A DNA stretch of 64,000 nucleotides from Gramella jeungdoensis (GCF_023805255.1 NZ_JAMSCK010000003.1:644980-708979); one strand, 5' to 3'. Counted from the first letter of the stretch, positions 32,898 to 42,267 are shown. Notes: a model not told the origin generated them from the sequence alone. A program made the numbers and translations.

Positions 32898-34073
32898 ATG
32901 ACTACAGAAAACAAAGATTTAATTGATTCTGCTAAACAATCGGCCCTGGAAGTTCTCCTACATAACGCAAAAGGGCCATATCAGGATTTACCAAGAACTG
33001 CAGGCTGGGGTTATCCCGAACCCTATACTCGTGACCTGTTGATTTCAATTTTCGGCATAGCCGTTTCAGGAAATAACATACTCCTTAAAAGCATGCGCAG
33101 GGTCCTGGAAACTCTTGCTGAAAACCAATCAGAAAAAGGACATATACCATCCCTTGTTCACGATAAGGAAGATCGCGGGGCGAGTGACACCACACCATTA
33201 TTCCTTATCGCGGTGGCGATTTACAGGGAAGTAATGCAAGAACCAGATTTTTTGAAGAGAGCAATAGAAAAGGCACTATTATGGATGGAATACCAAAGTC
33301 CATCTGATAGAAGTCTTATAGCTCAGCAACCTACCAGTGACTGGCGTGACGAACAGTGGGTTACGGGTTACGGTCTTTTTGTAAACACTCTTGCCTACAT
33401 GTACCTGAGGTTATATGGAAATCATCAAAGGGCTCAAAATATCCGTGAAGAAATCGGAAAATTCACGATAACCAATGAAAAACATCATCAACATGTTCAT
33501 GAAGGCCTGGTGGTGAAACATAAACCATATTACGCTTTCTGGTCTTATAAAATATATAGCAGTGAACGTTTCGATCTGTTAGGAAACAGCCTTTCTATTT
33601 TGTCTGGTATTGCGTCTTCTTCCCGAGCTGAAGCGATGACATCATGGATCGAGAAGGAGTGCGCAGCGATGATGGAAAAAGGAGAATTAGCCCCTGGACT
33701 TACTCCAAATTTTTTTCCTTTCATTAAACCAGGAGAAATTGACTGGCATCCCCGATATGAAGAATTTAACCAGCCTGGTGAATATCATAATGGTGGAGCC
33801 TGGCCCTTTATTTCGGGATTTTATATAGCCGCATTGGTAGCTACCGGAAAAATTAAACTGGCTGAAAGAAAATTACTTGAATTGACGAATACTATTAAAC
33901 TTAGCAGGACAGGGGAACTGGAATTCGGTTTTAATGAATGGTATAAGGCACAGGATGGTGAGCCCAGGGGGCAGGATTGGCAAACCTGGAGTGCTTCAAA
34001 TTATCTATACGCCGTAAAATGTGTGGAAGAAAAACATACGCCATTCTTCGATAGAATAAGGGAGATGAAATGA
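32898..34073 (+). CDS. GH100/GH63-like alpha/alpha-barrel glycoside hydrolase
   Basis: The 391-residue protein has the features of an alpha/alpha6-barrel glycosidase of the neutral-invertase type: YTRDLLISIFGIAVSG, SDWRDEQWVTGYGLFVN with the acid D, EYHNGGAWPFISGFYIAA, and GQDWQTWSASNYLYAV near the end. There is no signal peptide, so it is cytosolic. In invertases this active site cleaves sucrose-like glycosides. Here the target might be the product of the neighbouring glycosyltransferases. The GH100 assignment is by motif pattern. Confidence 0.78.
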   Translation: MTTENKDLIDSAKQSALEVLLHNAKGPYQDLPRTAGWGYPEPYTRDLLISIFGIAVSGNNILLKSMRRVLETLAENQSEKGHIPSLVHDKEDRGASDTTPLFLIAVAIYREVMQEPDFLKRAIEKALLWMEYQSPSDRSLIAQQPTSDWRDEQWVTGYGLFVNTLAYMYLRLYGNHQRAQNIREEIGKFTITNEKHHQHVHEGLVVKHKPYYAFWSYKIYSSERFDLLGNSLSILSGIASSSRAEAMTSWIEKECAAMMEKGELAPGLTPNFFPFIKPGEIDWHPRYEEFNQPGEYHNGGAWPFISGFYIAALVATGKIKLAERKLLELTNTIKLSRTGELEFGFNEWYKAQDGEPRGQDWQTWSASNYLYAVKCVEEKHTPFFDRIREMK

Positions 34074-34191
34074 AAAAATTATCCCGAAAACTGTGATATA
34101 TGTAAGTTAATATCAGGATTCTATAGTTGTTTCAATTTATTCTGATGTAGCTTAAGTAATTGAATTTCAGTTAATATAAAGCAATAAAACG

Positions 34192-34317
34192 ATGAAACGG
34201 AAAAAAGTATGGTCGAAGACAGATAAAACAAAACCGACACTAAATTTAAAAGAAAAAAGAGCCGCGAAAGAGGCTAAACGTAGAGAAAAAGACTGGAATC
34301 AAGGTCTGCTTCATTAG
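34192..34317 (+). CDS. Very small basic protein (41 residues)
   Basis: An ATG at 34192 opens a 41-residue frame (MKRKKVWSKTDKTKPTLNLK, then EKRAAKEAKRREKDWNQGLLH) ending at 34317. It is dominated by K, R and E, and could be a nucleic-acid-binding or disordered peptide. It lies between two genes of the same strand and operon-like cluster and has codon use like its neighbours. No family recognised. Confidence 0.5.
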   Translation: MKRKKVWSKTDKTKPTLNLKEKRAAKEAKRREKDWNQGLLH

Positions 34318-34342
34318 ATGAACCTGAAAATATAGAGAACGA

Positions 34343-36616
34343 ATGAAGCTGGCATATATTGGAACATATCCTCCTAGGGAATGTGGCATAGGAACTTTTA
34401 CTCAAAATCTAACAAAATCTATGTTAGGTATGGATAAACAGGCCGGGCCGCAAAATGAGATCCTGGTTGTCGCTATGGACGACAATGACCAAAAATATGC
34501 CTATCCTCCCGAGGTAAAACTCAGCATCCGACAGGAACAGCAAACCGATTATCTGGAAGCCGCAAATTTTATAAATCTTAGCGGATCTGACGTCTGTATT
34601 CTCGAACACGAATTTGGTATTTATGGAGGTTTAAGCGGAGTTTATATTTTACCACTTTTGCATCGTCTCGATATTCCCATTATTGTGACCTTGCACACCA
34701 TCCTTGATTCGCCTTCCTATAACGAAAAGGCGATCCTAAAAGAGATCTGTAAAATGGCAGATAAGATTGTGGTGATGAGTCAAAAAGCCATCGTTTTTCT
34801 TACCCAGATCTATGAAGTTCCCCAGGAAAAAATCGTGATGATTGAACATGGGGTTCCAGATATTCATTTTGATAAACAAAAGTCAAAAAAAGAATTTAAG
34901 CTTCAGAAAAAGAAGTTGCTGTTAACCTTTGGCTTTATTGGCAGAAATAAGGGAATCGAAACCGTGATCAAATCTTTGCCGGGTATTATTGAAAAACATC
35001 CCGAGGTATTATATATCGTACTGGGAAAAACCCATCCAAATGTTCTGCGACATGCCGGAGAAGAATATCGAAATCACCTGCTTCTTTTAATCAAAAATTT
35101 GAACCTGCAATCCCATGTACTTTTTTTGAACGAATTTATTGGAGAGACCGATCTTTTTAAATATTTGGCTGCCAGTGATATTTACATCACTCCCTATCTT
35201 CATGAAGCTCAAATCACCAGCGGAACACTTTCCTATGCCATGGGAGCTGGTTGTGCAGTAGTTTCCACACCTTACTGGCATGCTGCAGAATTGCTTACGC
35301 AAGAACGTGGAAGGCTCTTCGGTTTTAATAACCATGAGGAGCTTACCGGAATATTAAATCAGCTGCTGGATCATCCGGAAACACTAAAAAAAATACAGGC
35401 AAATGCCTATGAATATGGAAAAAATATAATCTGGCCTAAAATTGGTAAAAAATACCTGCAGCTTTCTAAGGCTATACTTGCTTTTCCAAAACAAGAAATA
35501 GAAAAAAAAGAGACCCCTATAGATCTCCTATTACTGCCCCCTTTTTCGTTGATGCATATTAAGAGATTAACCGATGATACCGGGATTATCCAGCATGCCA
35601 AATTCGGGATTCCTAATCTTAAAGAAGGCTATTGCCTGGACGATAATGCCCGGGCCCTCTTAATGGTTCTAATGACCTATAAGCAGAAAAAAGATGAAAC
35701 GGCTTTGGAATTCATGCCTATTTACCTGAGCTACATTCATTACATGCAAAATAAGGACGGTACTTTCAGGAACTTTTTAAGTTTTAATCGAAATTTTCTT
35801 GATGAAGTGGGATCTGAAGATTCCTTCGGGAGAACGATCTGGGCTTTAGGCTATCTCATAGGAAATGCGCCAAACGACGCTTATTACCAAACCGGAAAAC
35901 TGGTGTTTTTTGATGCGGTTCCAAATTTCGAAAAACTTCAATCTATTCGAAGTATTGCCAATACGATCATCGGTATTTGTTATTATTTAAAAACCAATGC
36001 TTCAGATGAACATATGCTGGAGATTTTAAAGAGCCTAACGGCGAAACTCATTCAGCATTACGAGGATAATCATTCCGAAAACTGGAAATGGTTTGAATCT
36101 TTACTCGCTTACGATAATGGGATTTTACCTTTGGCGCTGTTGCATTCGGCACAAATAATTCACGACGACAAAGTGACTGAAGTCGCTATGGAAACGATGG
36201 ATTTTCTCGTTGAGCATACTCTAAAAGACGGAACACTTTCTGTGATTGGCAATAAGGACTGGTATTACAGGGATGGGGAACGGTCCTTCTTCGCGCAACA
36301 GCCGATAGATGCGATGGCCATGGTGCTCATGTTTTACCAGGCCTTTTTACTAACTGGAGAGAAGGAATACCTGCATCTGCTTTTTACCTCCTTTATGTGG
36401 TTTCTGGGTGAAAATGACCTGCGCATGAGCCTTTATGATTTTGAAACCAAGGGCTGTTGTGATGGTTTCGAGAATTATGGAATTAACCGAAACCAGGGAG
36501 CTGAAAGTTCATTGGCTTACCTCATTTCACATTTAACCGTTTTACAAGCTTACGAAGTGTTTTACCAGGTGGATGTTTTGGAAAATTCCGAAATGGAAAA
36601 AGCTTTACATAATTGA
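34343..36616 (+). CDS. GT4 glycosyltransferase fused to an alpha/alpha-toroid domain
   Basis: The 757-residue protein has a GT4 glycosyltransferase in residues 1-380 (IGTYPPRECGIGTFTQNL at the start, GFIGRNKGIETVI, and LHEAQITSGTLSYAMGAGCAVVST as the donor site). An all-helical domain of about 350 residues follows (about 400-745; LKEGYCLDDNARALLMVLM, EDSFGRTIWALGYLI, QQPIDAMAMVLM), which resembles alpha/alpha-toroid glycosidase-like folds. The second half may be a lyase, a phosphorylase-like domain or a glycan-binding scaffold; its active site is not assignable. It is cytosolic and lies 8 bp before the next GT4. Confidence 0.83.
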   Translation: MKLAYIGTYPPRECGIGTFTQNLTKSMLGMDKQAGPQNEILVVAMDDNDQKYAYPPEVKLSIRQEQQTDYLEAANFINLSGSDVCILEHEFGIYGGLSGVYILPLLHRLDIPIIVTLHTILDSPSYNEKAILKEICKMADKIVVMSQKAIVFLTQIYEVPQEKIVMIEHGVPDIHFDKQKSKKEFKLQKKKLLLTFGFIGRNKGIETVIKSLPGIIEKHPEVLYIVLGKTHPNVLRHAGEEYRNHLLLLIKNLNLQSHVLFLNEFIGETDLFKYLAASDIYITPYLHEAQITSGTLSYAMGAGCAVVSTPYWHAAELLTQERGRLFGFNNHEELTGILNQLLDHPETLKKIQANAYEYGKNIIWPKIGKKYLQLSKAILAFPKQEIEKKETPIDLLLLPPFSLMHIKRLTDDTGIIQHAKFGIPNLKEGYCLDDNARALLMVLMTYKQKKDETALEFMPIYLSYIHYMQNKDGTFRNFLSFNRNFLDEVGSEDSFGRTIWALGYLIGNAPNDAYYQTGKLVFFDAVPNFEKLQSIRSIANTIIGICYYLKTNASDEHMLEILKSLTAKLIQHYEDNHSENWKWFESLLAYDNGILPLALLHSAQIIHDDKVTEVAMETMDFLVEHTLKDGTLSVIGNKDWYYRDGERSFFAQQPIDAMAMVLMFYQAFLLTGEKEYLHLLFTSFMWFLGENDLRMSLYDFETKGCCDGFENYGINRNQGAESSLAYLISHLTVLQAYEVFYQVDVLENSEMEKALHN

Positions 36617-36624
36617 TCTAAAAG

Positions 36625-37638
36625 ATGAAAATTGCTGTTCTATCTTCCATTGCGTGGAGAACACCTCCCGAAAATTATGGTCCCTGGGAACAGGTGGCTT
36701 CTAATATCACCGAAGGCCTGGTAGCTAAAGGTCACGAGGTAAGCCTTTTTGCCAGTGGCAATTCTATTACCACTGCCAAATTGCGGTCGGTTTGTAAATT
36801 GCCTTTTAACCAGGATTCTTCCGGAGAACCTAAAGTTTCAGAATGTCTTCACATAAGCCATTTGATGGAAAATGCAGCCGATTTTGATATTATCCATAAT
36901 CATTTCGATTTTCTTCCGCTTACTTATTCCAGGTTGATAAAAACGCCCATAATCACAACGATTCATGGGTTTTCTTCTCCTAAGATCATTCCCGTCTATA
37001 AAAAATATGATGCTTCGGTTGCTTATATTTCCATTTCAGATTCCGACAGGCATAAAGAATTAACCTACCTGGATACTATCTATCATGGCATTGATCCTAA
37101 ACTTTTTACTTTCAGAAAAGACAAGGAAGATTACCTATTATATTTTGGGAGAATACACCCCGAGAAAGGTCTACATAAAGCCATTGAAATTGCTGAAAAA
37201 TCTGGATATATTTTAAAAATTGCAGGACTTATTCAGGATGAAAATTACTTTAAAACAGAAATAGCCCCGAAAATTGACAACGAACAAATTCAGTTCCTGG
37301 GGAATGTGGGAAAGGAAAAAAGGGATTTGTTACTGGGAGGCGCAAAGGCTTTACTACATCCCATCTCCTTTGAGGAACCTTTTGGTTTAAGCGTGCTGGA
37401 AGCCATGATGTGCGGCACTCCGGTAATTGCTTTCTCCCGAGGCAGCATGCCCGAACTTATTAAAGATAATTTTTCCGGCTTCCTGGTGAAAAGTGTCTCT
37501 GAAGCTGTCTTAGCCGTGAAAAATATTGAAATGATAAATCCTGAAGATTGCAGGACTCATGCGGAAGAAAATTTTGGTTTGGAAAAGATGATTAATTCTT
37601 ATGTGGAAGCTTACCAAAAGGTACTTGAAAACTATTAA
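36625..37638 (+). CDS. Glycosyltransferase family 4 protein (B)
   Basis: The 337-residue GT-B transferase starts with WRTPPENYGPWEQVASNITEGL, typical of sugar-transferring GT4 enzymes close to UDP-glucose-dependent tocopherol- or glycerol-glucosylating forms. The donor region is LLYFGRIHPEKGLHKAI and HPISFEEPFGLSVLEAMMCGTPVIAF. It is the last plus-strand gene of the glycan cluster, with 3 bp between its stop and that of the convergent GH130 gene. Confidence 0.9.
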   Translation: MKIAVLSSIAWRTPPENYGPWEQVASNITEGLVAKGHEVSLFASGNSITTAKLRSVCKLPFNQDSSGEPKVSECLHISHLMENAADFDIIHNHFDFLPLTYSRLIKTPIITTIHGFSSPKIIPVYKKYDASVAYISISDSDRHKELTYLDTIYHGIDPKLFTFRKDKEDYLLYFGRIHPEKGLHKAIEIAEKSGYILKIAGLIQDENYFKTEIAPKIDNEQIQFLGNVGKEKRDLLLGGAKALLHPISFEEPFGLSVLEAMMCGTPVIAFSRGSMPELIKDNFSGFLVKSVSEAVLAVKNIEMINPEDCRTHAEENFGLEKMINSYVEAYQKVLENY

Positions 37639-37641
37639 AAT

Positions 37642-39102
37642 TTAGTTTATCAACGCGGTAAAAAGTTCTTCCAGGTCAACGACGGCATAGGTTGAAGAAT
37701 AATCGGAGACAGCATAAGGCAGAATTAGATTCTTATTATGAATAATAGATCCACAGGAATAGACCACGTTAGGCACGTAACCATTTCTTTCCTCCTCCAG
37801 GGGCATCAATAAAGGTTCTTCCAAACGTCCAATTTCTTTAGTAGGATCATCCAGGTCGAATAGGGAAGCTCCAATACTGTAACGGCGCATCGGGCCGACT
37901 CCGTGAGTAATAAAAAGCCAGCCTTTTTCAGTCCATAACGGAGAGCCGCAGTTACCAATCTGGGTAAATTCCCAGGGAAATTTTGGTTCCTGGATCAATT
38001 TTGGATTATTCCAGAGCGTAGCTCTGTCAGAAAGCATTAAGTAATTATTCACTCCGTCTATCCTGGATAGCATGGCGTATTTTCCCTTGATTTTCTTCGG
38101 AAACATAGCTAGGTTCTTATCCTGTGCACCACTTCCTCTAAGTGGCATGACCCTGAAGGTGTAAAAATCTTTGGTTGAAATTAGCTTGGGCATAATGGTA
38201 TGCCCATTAAAAGCTGTATAAGTAGCATAGACCCTGGTAGAGCCATCATCTTCAAAGAACCTTACGAATCGGGCGTCTTCTATTCCCCGGCTCTCAGATT
38301 CGGAAATAGGAAAAATCACTCTTTCAGTTATATCAGAATCTTTATGAAACTGAATATCATAAAACGAGTCTACCAGCCAGGTGATTTCTTCCAAGGCCAT
38401 TCTTCTGGAGGCGGTTATATCCTGATCTTTAAGTATGTTTTTTACTGAATTCTTGAGTATTTCATATTCAAACCTGTCAGGCAGATCATTCATGATGGTC
38501 ATAGAGTATTTCTCCGGAATACCCATTTCTTTAAGTCTTCTCAAAAACCTATCCTTATCATAAAGCTTCTTATGAGAAATTTCGGCCATATCTATATGAT
38601 CTCCCATTTTTGATAAATGAAGATCATTATTCGCGTCCAGGATAGCCCTTCTGAAAACAATCGATGAAATATGGCCTTCCCCGGTTGCCCTGAAGGAAAT
38701 AATCACTCTTTTTTCGTCCTTTTTAAGATAAGACTGGTCAAAATCCTCGATGATAGAAGGATTGAAAAAAGCGGCAGATTCAATAGAATATTCCATGGTA
38801 CAATAAGAACCTAGGAGCATCTTGCAATCATCTGAAAGGGAATCAAAGTTTATATTCATCTTTTCAATGACACCGCGAATATTATTACAATGCTTAAAGA
38901 AAAGACGTGAAATATTACGATGCCTACTGGCAAATTCCCTTAAGGTTTGTTCCAGGGCATGACTAACCTGGATATCCGTCATTTGGTTAATGCGAGAAAC
39001 CAGGTTACGCGTCCTTAGATCACTGTTGATAAAATATCGCGCCACCACCCGACTGGAATCGGGTAGAAAATTGACTTTTTTTCGAAGAACAGTAACTCTC
39101 AC
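37642..39102 (-). CDS. Glycoside hydrolase family 130 protein (mannosyl phosphorylase-like)
   Basis: The 486-residue five-bladed propeller protein has GH130 hallmarks: SESRGIEDARFVRF (about 265-278, with the catalytic-type D), KNLAMFPKKIKGKYAMLSRID, and GCGSP-like NCGSPLW. GH130 enzymes phosphorolyse or hydrolyse beta-1,2- or beta-1,4-mannosides. The long N-terminal helical part (about 1-110) is typical of one GH130 subgroup found with GT4 genes. It is convergent with the glycosyltransferases, so it may degrade or recycle their product. The substrate is inferred. Confidence 0.87.
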   Translation of the reverse strand: MRVTVLRKKVNFLPDSSRVVARYFINSDLRTRNLVSRINQMTDIQVSHALEQTLREFASRHRNISRLFFKHCNNIRGVIEKMNINFDSLSDDCKMLLGSYCTMEYSIESAAFFNPSIIEDFDQSYLKKDEKRVIISFRATGEGHISSIVFRRAILDANNDLHLSKMGDHIDMAEISHKKLYDKDRFLRRLKEMGIPEKYSMTIMNDLPDRFEYEILKNSVKNILKDQDITASRRMALEEITWLVDSFYDIQFHKDSDITERVIFPISESESRGIEDARFVRFFEDDGSTRVYATYTAFNGHTIMPKLISTKDFYTFRVMPLRGSGAQDKNLAMFPKKIKGKYAMLSRIDGVNNYLMLSDRATLWNNPKLIQEPKFPWEFTQIGNCGSPLWTEKGWLFITHGVGPMRRYSIGASLFDLDDPTKEIGRLEEPLLMPLEEERNGYVPNVVYSCGSIIHNKNLILPYAVSDYSSTYAVVDLEELFTALIN

Positions 39103-39199
39103 CGGTATATATATCTGAAAATTTTAAAAGATTATGGAGGTACGATCATGGCATGAGTCATGGAAGTAGCAGACAAAATCAAAAGATTCCAATCTAAAG

Positions 39200-39379
39200 T
39201 TAAATACTACTTGCCTTGAATAGTTCTATTTCCCTTTCAAAATAAACTTCTTCTTTTTCTTCAGGATGGCCTACAACATCACAATAATATACCCTCCTGG
39301 CAAAAATTCTAACCGCCAGTGGTTTTGACCTATTGTTTTTTGCACAGACTACATCTCCTTTTTGGAATAAATCACTCAT
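39200..39379 (-). CDS. Small protein of unknown function (59 residues)
   Basis: An ATG at 39379 opens MSDLFQKGDVVCAKNNRSKP, then LAVRIFARRVYYCDVVGHPEEKEEVYFERE, ending at 39200. The pattern GDVVxAK...LxVRxxxxRxYYC...VYFERE looks like a small SH3-like or Sm-like beta protein that recurs in Bacteroidota. It is in the last part of the island, about 100 bp upstream of GH130 on the same strand, so it may be co-transcribed with it. Confidence 0.65.
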   Translation of the reverse strand: MSDLFQKGDVVCAKNNRSKPLAVRIFARRVYYCDVVGHPEEKEEVYFEREIELFKASSI

Positions 39380-39640
39380 GGTTTTTAATTTTTAATTAGC
39401 TCCAACAGAATTGTAAATAACAACAGATCGCGTTATTATTAATAAATAAACGCATTAGCTTCCTGCTTTGTTTCTACGGAGTAAAGGGTAAGCTATAACT
39501 TATGTTGTGAAATAAGTTATAAAACGGGAACGTAGTGTTGTATATGTTACAGAAGTGATTTTTAAAATCGTAATGCTAGGTTTCTATTTATTAACTTCGC
39601 ACCTCTTAACAATCGTTGTGTTAGTTTTCTATAAGTTTCT

Positions 39641-39665
39641 GGGTTCGATTCCCCGCCTCGAGTAC
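39641..39665 (+). repeat. attR-like partial tRNA-Leu 3' end
   Basis: GGGTTCGATTCCCCG and CCTCGAGTAC repeat the tRNA-Leu 3' end with one inserted C, and no other tRNA part precedes it. It marks the right end of the island. Confidence 0.8.
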
Positions 39666-39667
39666 AG

Positions 39668-39698
39668 AAAACCCCATCAGATCCTGATGGGGTTTTTT
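39668..39698 (+). terminator. Terminator next to the tRNA remnant
   Basis: CCCCATCAG (39672-39680) and CTGATGGGG (39684-39692) form a perfect 9-bp stem followed by TTTTTT (39693-39698). It is probably the ancestral terminator of tRNA-Leu, separated from it by the island. Confidence 0.85.
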
Positions 39699-39815
39699 AT
39701 TTTTTGTCCCCCGAATTAAGGGGTCTGTCAAATCATTTATAAAAAAATTAAATTTTGTGAGGATATTAATTAAAATTTTTAAATTAGAAGCATTCTTTTT
39801 GAAAATTATAAATCT

Positions 39816-41558
39816 ATGTCCTTTCAAATTATTGAACAGTCCCCAAAATATGATGTCTGTATCGTTGGATCAGGTGCCGGAGGAGGGATGGCCGCAAAGA
39901 TCCTGGCCGATAAAGGTTTTAAGATCGCCCTTGTAGAGGCCGGTCCTAATTTTGATCCTGCTAATCCCCAACAAAGAACTCAGTTAAGATGGCCCTGGGA
40001 ATCTCCAAGAAGGGGCGCCGGAACCATGAGGCCCTTTGGTGATTTTGATATGGCCTATGGAGGTTGGGAACTCGATGGGGAACCTTATACGCGCGCCCAG
40101 GGAACCGAATTCGACTGGTTTAGATCCCGTATGCTGGGGGGACGCACCAATCACTGGGGAAGGATCTCCCTTAGGTTTGGACCTTTGGATTTTAAAAGAA
40201 AGGATTTTGACGGGAAAGGAGATAACTGGCCAATTGGGTACGATGACGTTAAGCCTTACTATGATAAAGTAGATAAACTGATAGGGGTATTCGGAACCCG
40301 GGAGAACATCCCTAACGAACCGGATGGTTATTTTTTACCTCCTCCGAAGCCAAGACTACATGAGTTATATTTTCAAAAAGGAACCTCGAAGATTGGGATC
40401 CCGATGATCCCATCCCGACTTTCGATCCTTACCAAACGAGTTAATAAGAAAAGAGCGGCCTGTTTTTACTGTAATCAGTGTTCACGGTCCTGCTCGGTAT
40501 ATGGTGATTTTTCATCATCCTCAGTCCTGGTGAATCCGGCAATGGAAACGGGCAAGGTAGACCTTTATACCAACGCGATGGTAAGGGAAGTGATTACAGA
40601 TGGTGAAGGAAATGCGACCGGCGTACATTATATCAATAAAGAAGACCTTAAGGATTACAGGATTAAGGCTAAAGTCGTAATTCTAGCGGCAAGTGCCTGT
40701 AGTTCGGCAAGAATACTGCTCAATTCAAAATCTTCAGTCCACCCTAACGGCCTGGCTAATTCCAGTAATGTTGTGGGTAAATATCTGCACGATTCTACCG
40801 GATCTTCCAGGATGGCGTTTATGCCTTCACTTATGGACAGGAAACGCTATAATGAAGATGGGGTAGGCGGAATGCACCTTTATACACCATGGTGGCTCAA
40901 TGATGATAAGAGCCTTGGCTTTAGTCGCGGTTATCATATTGAATACTGGGGTGGTATGGGAATGCCAGCCTATGGATTCGGTTTTAATATGGAAAACCTG
41001 AATGGAATGGTACCGGGTATAGATGGTGAAACCAAAAAAGCCGGAGGTTATGGTGTAGAGCTAATGAAAGATGTGAAACGCTTTTATGGTTCTCTTGTCG
41101 GTATGGCTGGAAGAGGAGAAAGTATTCCGCAGGAAGAAAACCGTTGTGAGATAGATAAGGAAAAAGTAGATAAATTTGGGATCCCTGTTCTTAAATTTCA
41201 TTATAAATGGACCGAAGAGGAAGTAAAACAGGCGGCCCATATGCAGGATACCTTTGAAGAGATCATCTCCAACATGGGTGGGATGGCGCTTGGAGAGAAG
41301 CCCGGAAAGGATTCCAGCTACGGCCTTGAGAATCCCGGAAGGATTATTCACGAAGTTGGTACCACGCGTATGGGATCTGACCCAAAGAAATCTGTACTGA
41401 ATAAGTATAATCAGGCTCATGATGTTCCGAATCTCTTTGTGATGGACGGAGGCTCGTTTGTTTCCCAGGCCGACAAGAACCCAACCTGGACCATCCTGGC
41501 GCTTGCCTGGAGGGCTTCAGATTATCTGGCAGATGAAATGAAAAAAGGTAATATTTAA
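39816..41558 (+). CDS. GMC family FAD-dependent oxidoreductase
   Basis: The 580-residue oxidoreductase has an N-terminal FAD motif VCIVGSGAGGGMAAKIL (about 14-30), the MLGGRTNHWG segment that holds FAD, and a cysteine-rich patch CFYCNQCSRSC (about 216-226) typical of the gluconate/2-keto-gluconate dehydrogenase-like branch. The C-terminal GMC signature with the active-site histidine region is HEVGTTRMG and NPTWTILALAWRAS. The next gene, 10 bp downstream, encodes the small subunit family that pairs with it. Substrate is a sugar, alcohol or polyol, not determined. Confidence 0.9.
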   Translation: MSFQIIEQSPKYDVCIVGSGAGGGMAAKILADKGFKIALVEAGPNFDPANPQQRTQLRWPWESPRRGAGTMRPFGDFDMAYGGWELDGEPYTRAQGTEFDWFRSRMLGGRTNHWGRISLRFGPLDFKRKDFDGKGDNWPIGYDDVKPYYDKVDKLIGVFGTRENIPNEPDGYFLPPPKPRLHELYFQKGTSKIGIPMIPSRLSILTKRVNKKRAACFYCNQCSRSCSVYGDFSSSSVLVNPAMETGKVDLYTNAMVREVITDGEGNATGVHYINKEDLKDYRIKAKVVILAASACSSARILLNSKSSVHPNGLANSSNVVGKYLHDSTGSSRMAFMPSLMDRKRYNEDGVGGMHLYTPWWLNDDKSLGFSRGYHIEYWGGMGMPAYGFGFNMENLNGMVPGIDGETKKAGGYGVELMKDVKRFYGSLVGMAGRGESIPQEENRCEIDKEKVDKFGIPVLKFHYKWTEEEVKQAAHMQDTFEEIISNMGGMALGEKPGKDSSYGLENPGRIIHEVGTTRMGSDPKKSVLNKYNQAHDVPNLFVMDGGSFVSQADKNPTWTILALAWRASDYLADEMKKGNI

Positions 41559-41568
41559 ATAGCTTGTT

Positions 41569-42267
41569 ATGGATAGAAGAGAATCACTCAGAACACTTTT
41601 GATAGGAGGAGCAGGTACAAGTTTGTTATTAAGCTGCAGGCTTGATGAAGACACCGATGTAAGTAAACTTACCGATATTAAGGAAAGGGAATTCGATTAT
41701 GGCCGTACCCCGGCGGAAGAAGCCCGCGATGAAGCTCTTCTTGAACAGGATTTCTATACCGATGAGGAAATGAAGACCATAATCGTGTTAAGTGATATCA
41801 TTATGCCCGGCGACGGATCCAAACCAGCCTCGGAAGCTGGCGTGCCTGAATTCATCGAATTTATCACCAAGGATATTCCCTCTCACCAAACTCCTATGCG
41901 CGGTGGCCTGAGATGGTTGAAGAACGAAAGCTATAAAAGATATGAAAAGGATTTTGTTGATTTAAGCAAAGAGCAACAGATCGCGATCATTGAAGATATT
42001 GCATATCCTGAAGATGTAAAACCCGAATTTACGCAGGGTGCCCAGTTCTTTAGCAGAATGAGGAATCTTGTTACTACCGGATATTTCACCAGTAAGGAAG
42101 GGGTAGAATATCTTGGTTATATGGGTAATAAGCCAAATGTATGGGATGGGGTGCCGGCAGATGTCTTGCAAAAACACGGGATGAAGTATGACGAGAAGAT
42201 CCTTTCCCGATCTATAAAACCGGAAGAAAGAAATGATATCGAAGATTGGGAGGGCTATGAAATATAG
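41569..42267 (+). CDS. Gluconate 2-dehydrogenase subunit 3 family protein
   Basis: The 232-residue small subunit pairs with the GMC oxidoreductase upstream. The N-terminus MDRRESLRTLLIGGAGTSLLLSC has a twin-arginine-like RR and a lipobox Cys at about 23, so the complex would be exported folded and lipid-anchored. Typical segments are IIMPGDGSKPASEAGVPEFIEFI and FFSRMRNLVTTGYFTSKEGVEYLGYMGN. It is in an operon with the upstream gene and ends about 100 bp before a convergent kinase. Confidence 0.87.
   Translation: MDRRESLRTLLIGGAGTSLLLSCRLDEDTDVSKLTDIKEREFDYGRTPAEEARDEALLEQDFYTDEEMKTIIVLSDIIMPGDGSKPASEAGVPEFIEFITKDIPSHQTPMRGGLRWLKNESYKRYEKDFVDLSKEQQIAIIEDIAYPEDVKPEFTQGAQFFSRMRNLVTTGYFTSKEGVEYLGYMGNKPNVWDGVPADVLQKHGMKYDEKILSRSIKPEERNDIEDWEGYEI

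Larger units (their letters stand above)
27946..39665. mobile_element. Genomic island integrated at tRNA-Leu
   Basis: An 11.7-kb segment is bounded by direct repeats of the tRNA-Leu 3' end. The left copy is part of an intact tRNA with a new terminator (27974-28007). The right copy is only the T-arm and acceptor end followed by another terminator (39668-39698), presumably the original one. Cargo is a desaturase, an AraC regulator, a cupin and a glycan-type gene cluster. No integrase or transfer gene remains, so the island looks fixed or was moved in trans. Confidence 0.75.

Noticed and set aside
39641..39665. A second tRNA gene
   Set aside because: Only the T-arm and acceptor 3' strand are present, with no D-arm or anticodon, so it is a repeat of the tRNA-Leu end rather than a gene.
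39621..39827. A 68-residue frame on the minus strand
   Set aside because: It runs through the tRNA remnant and terminator and overlaps the GMC start; it is a chance frame.
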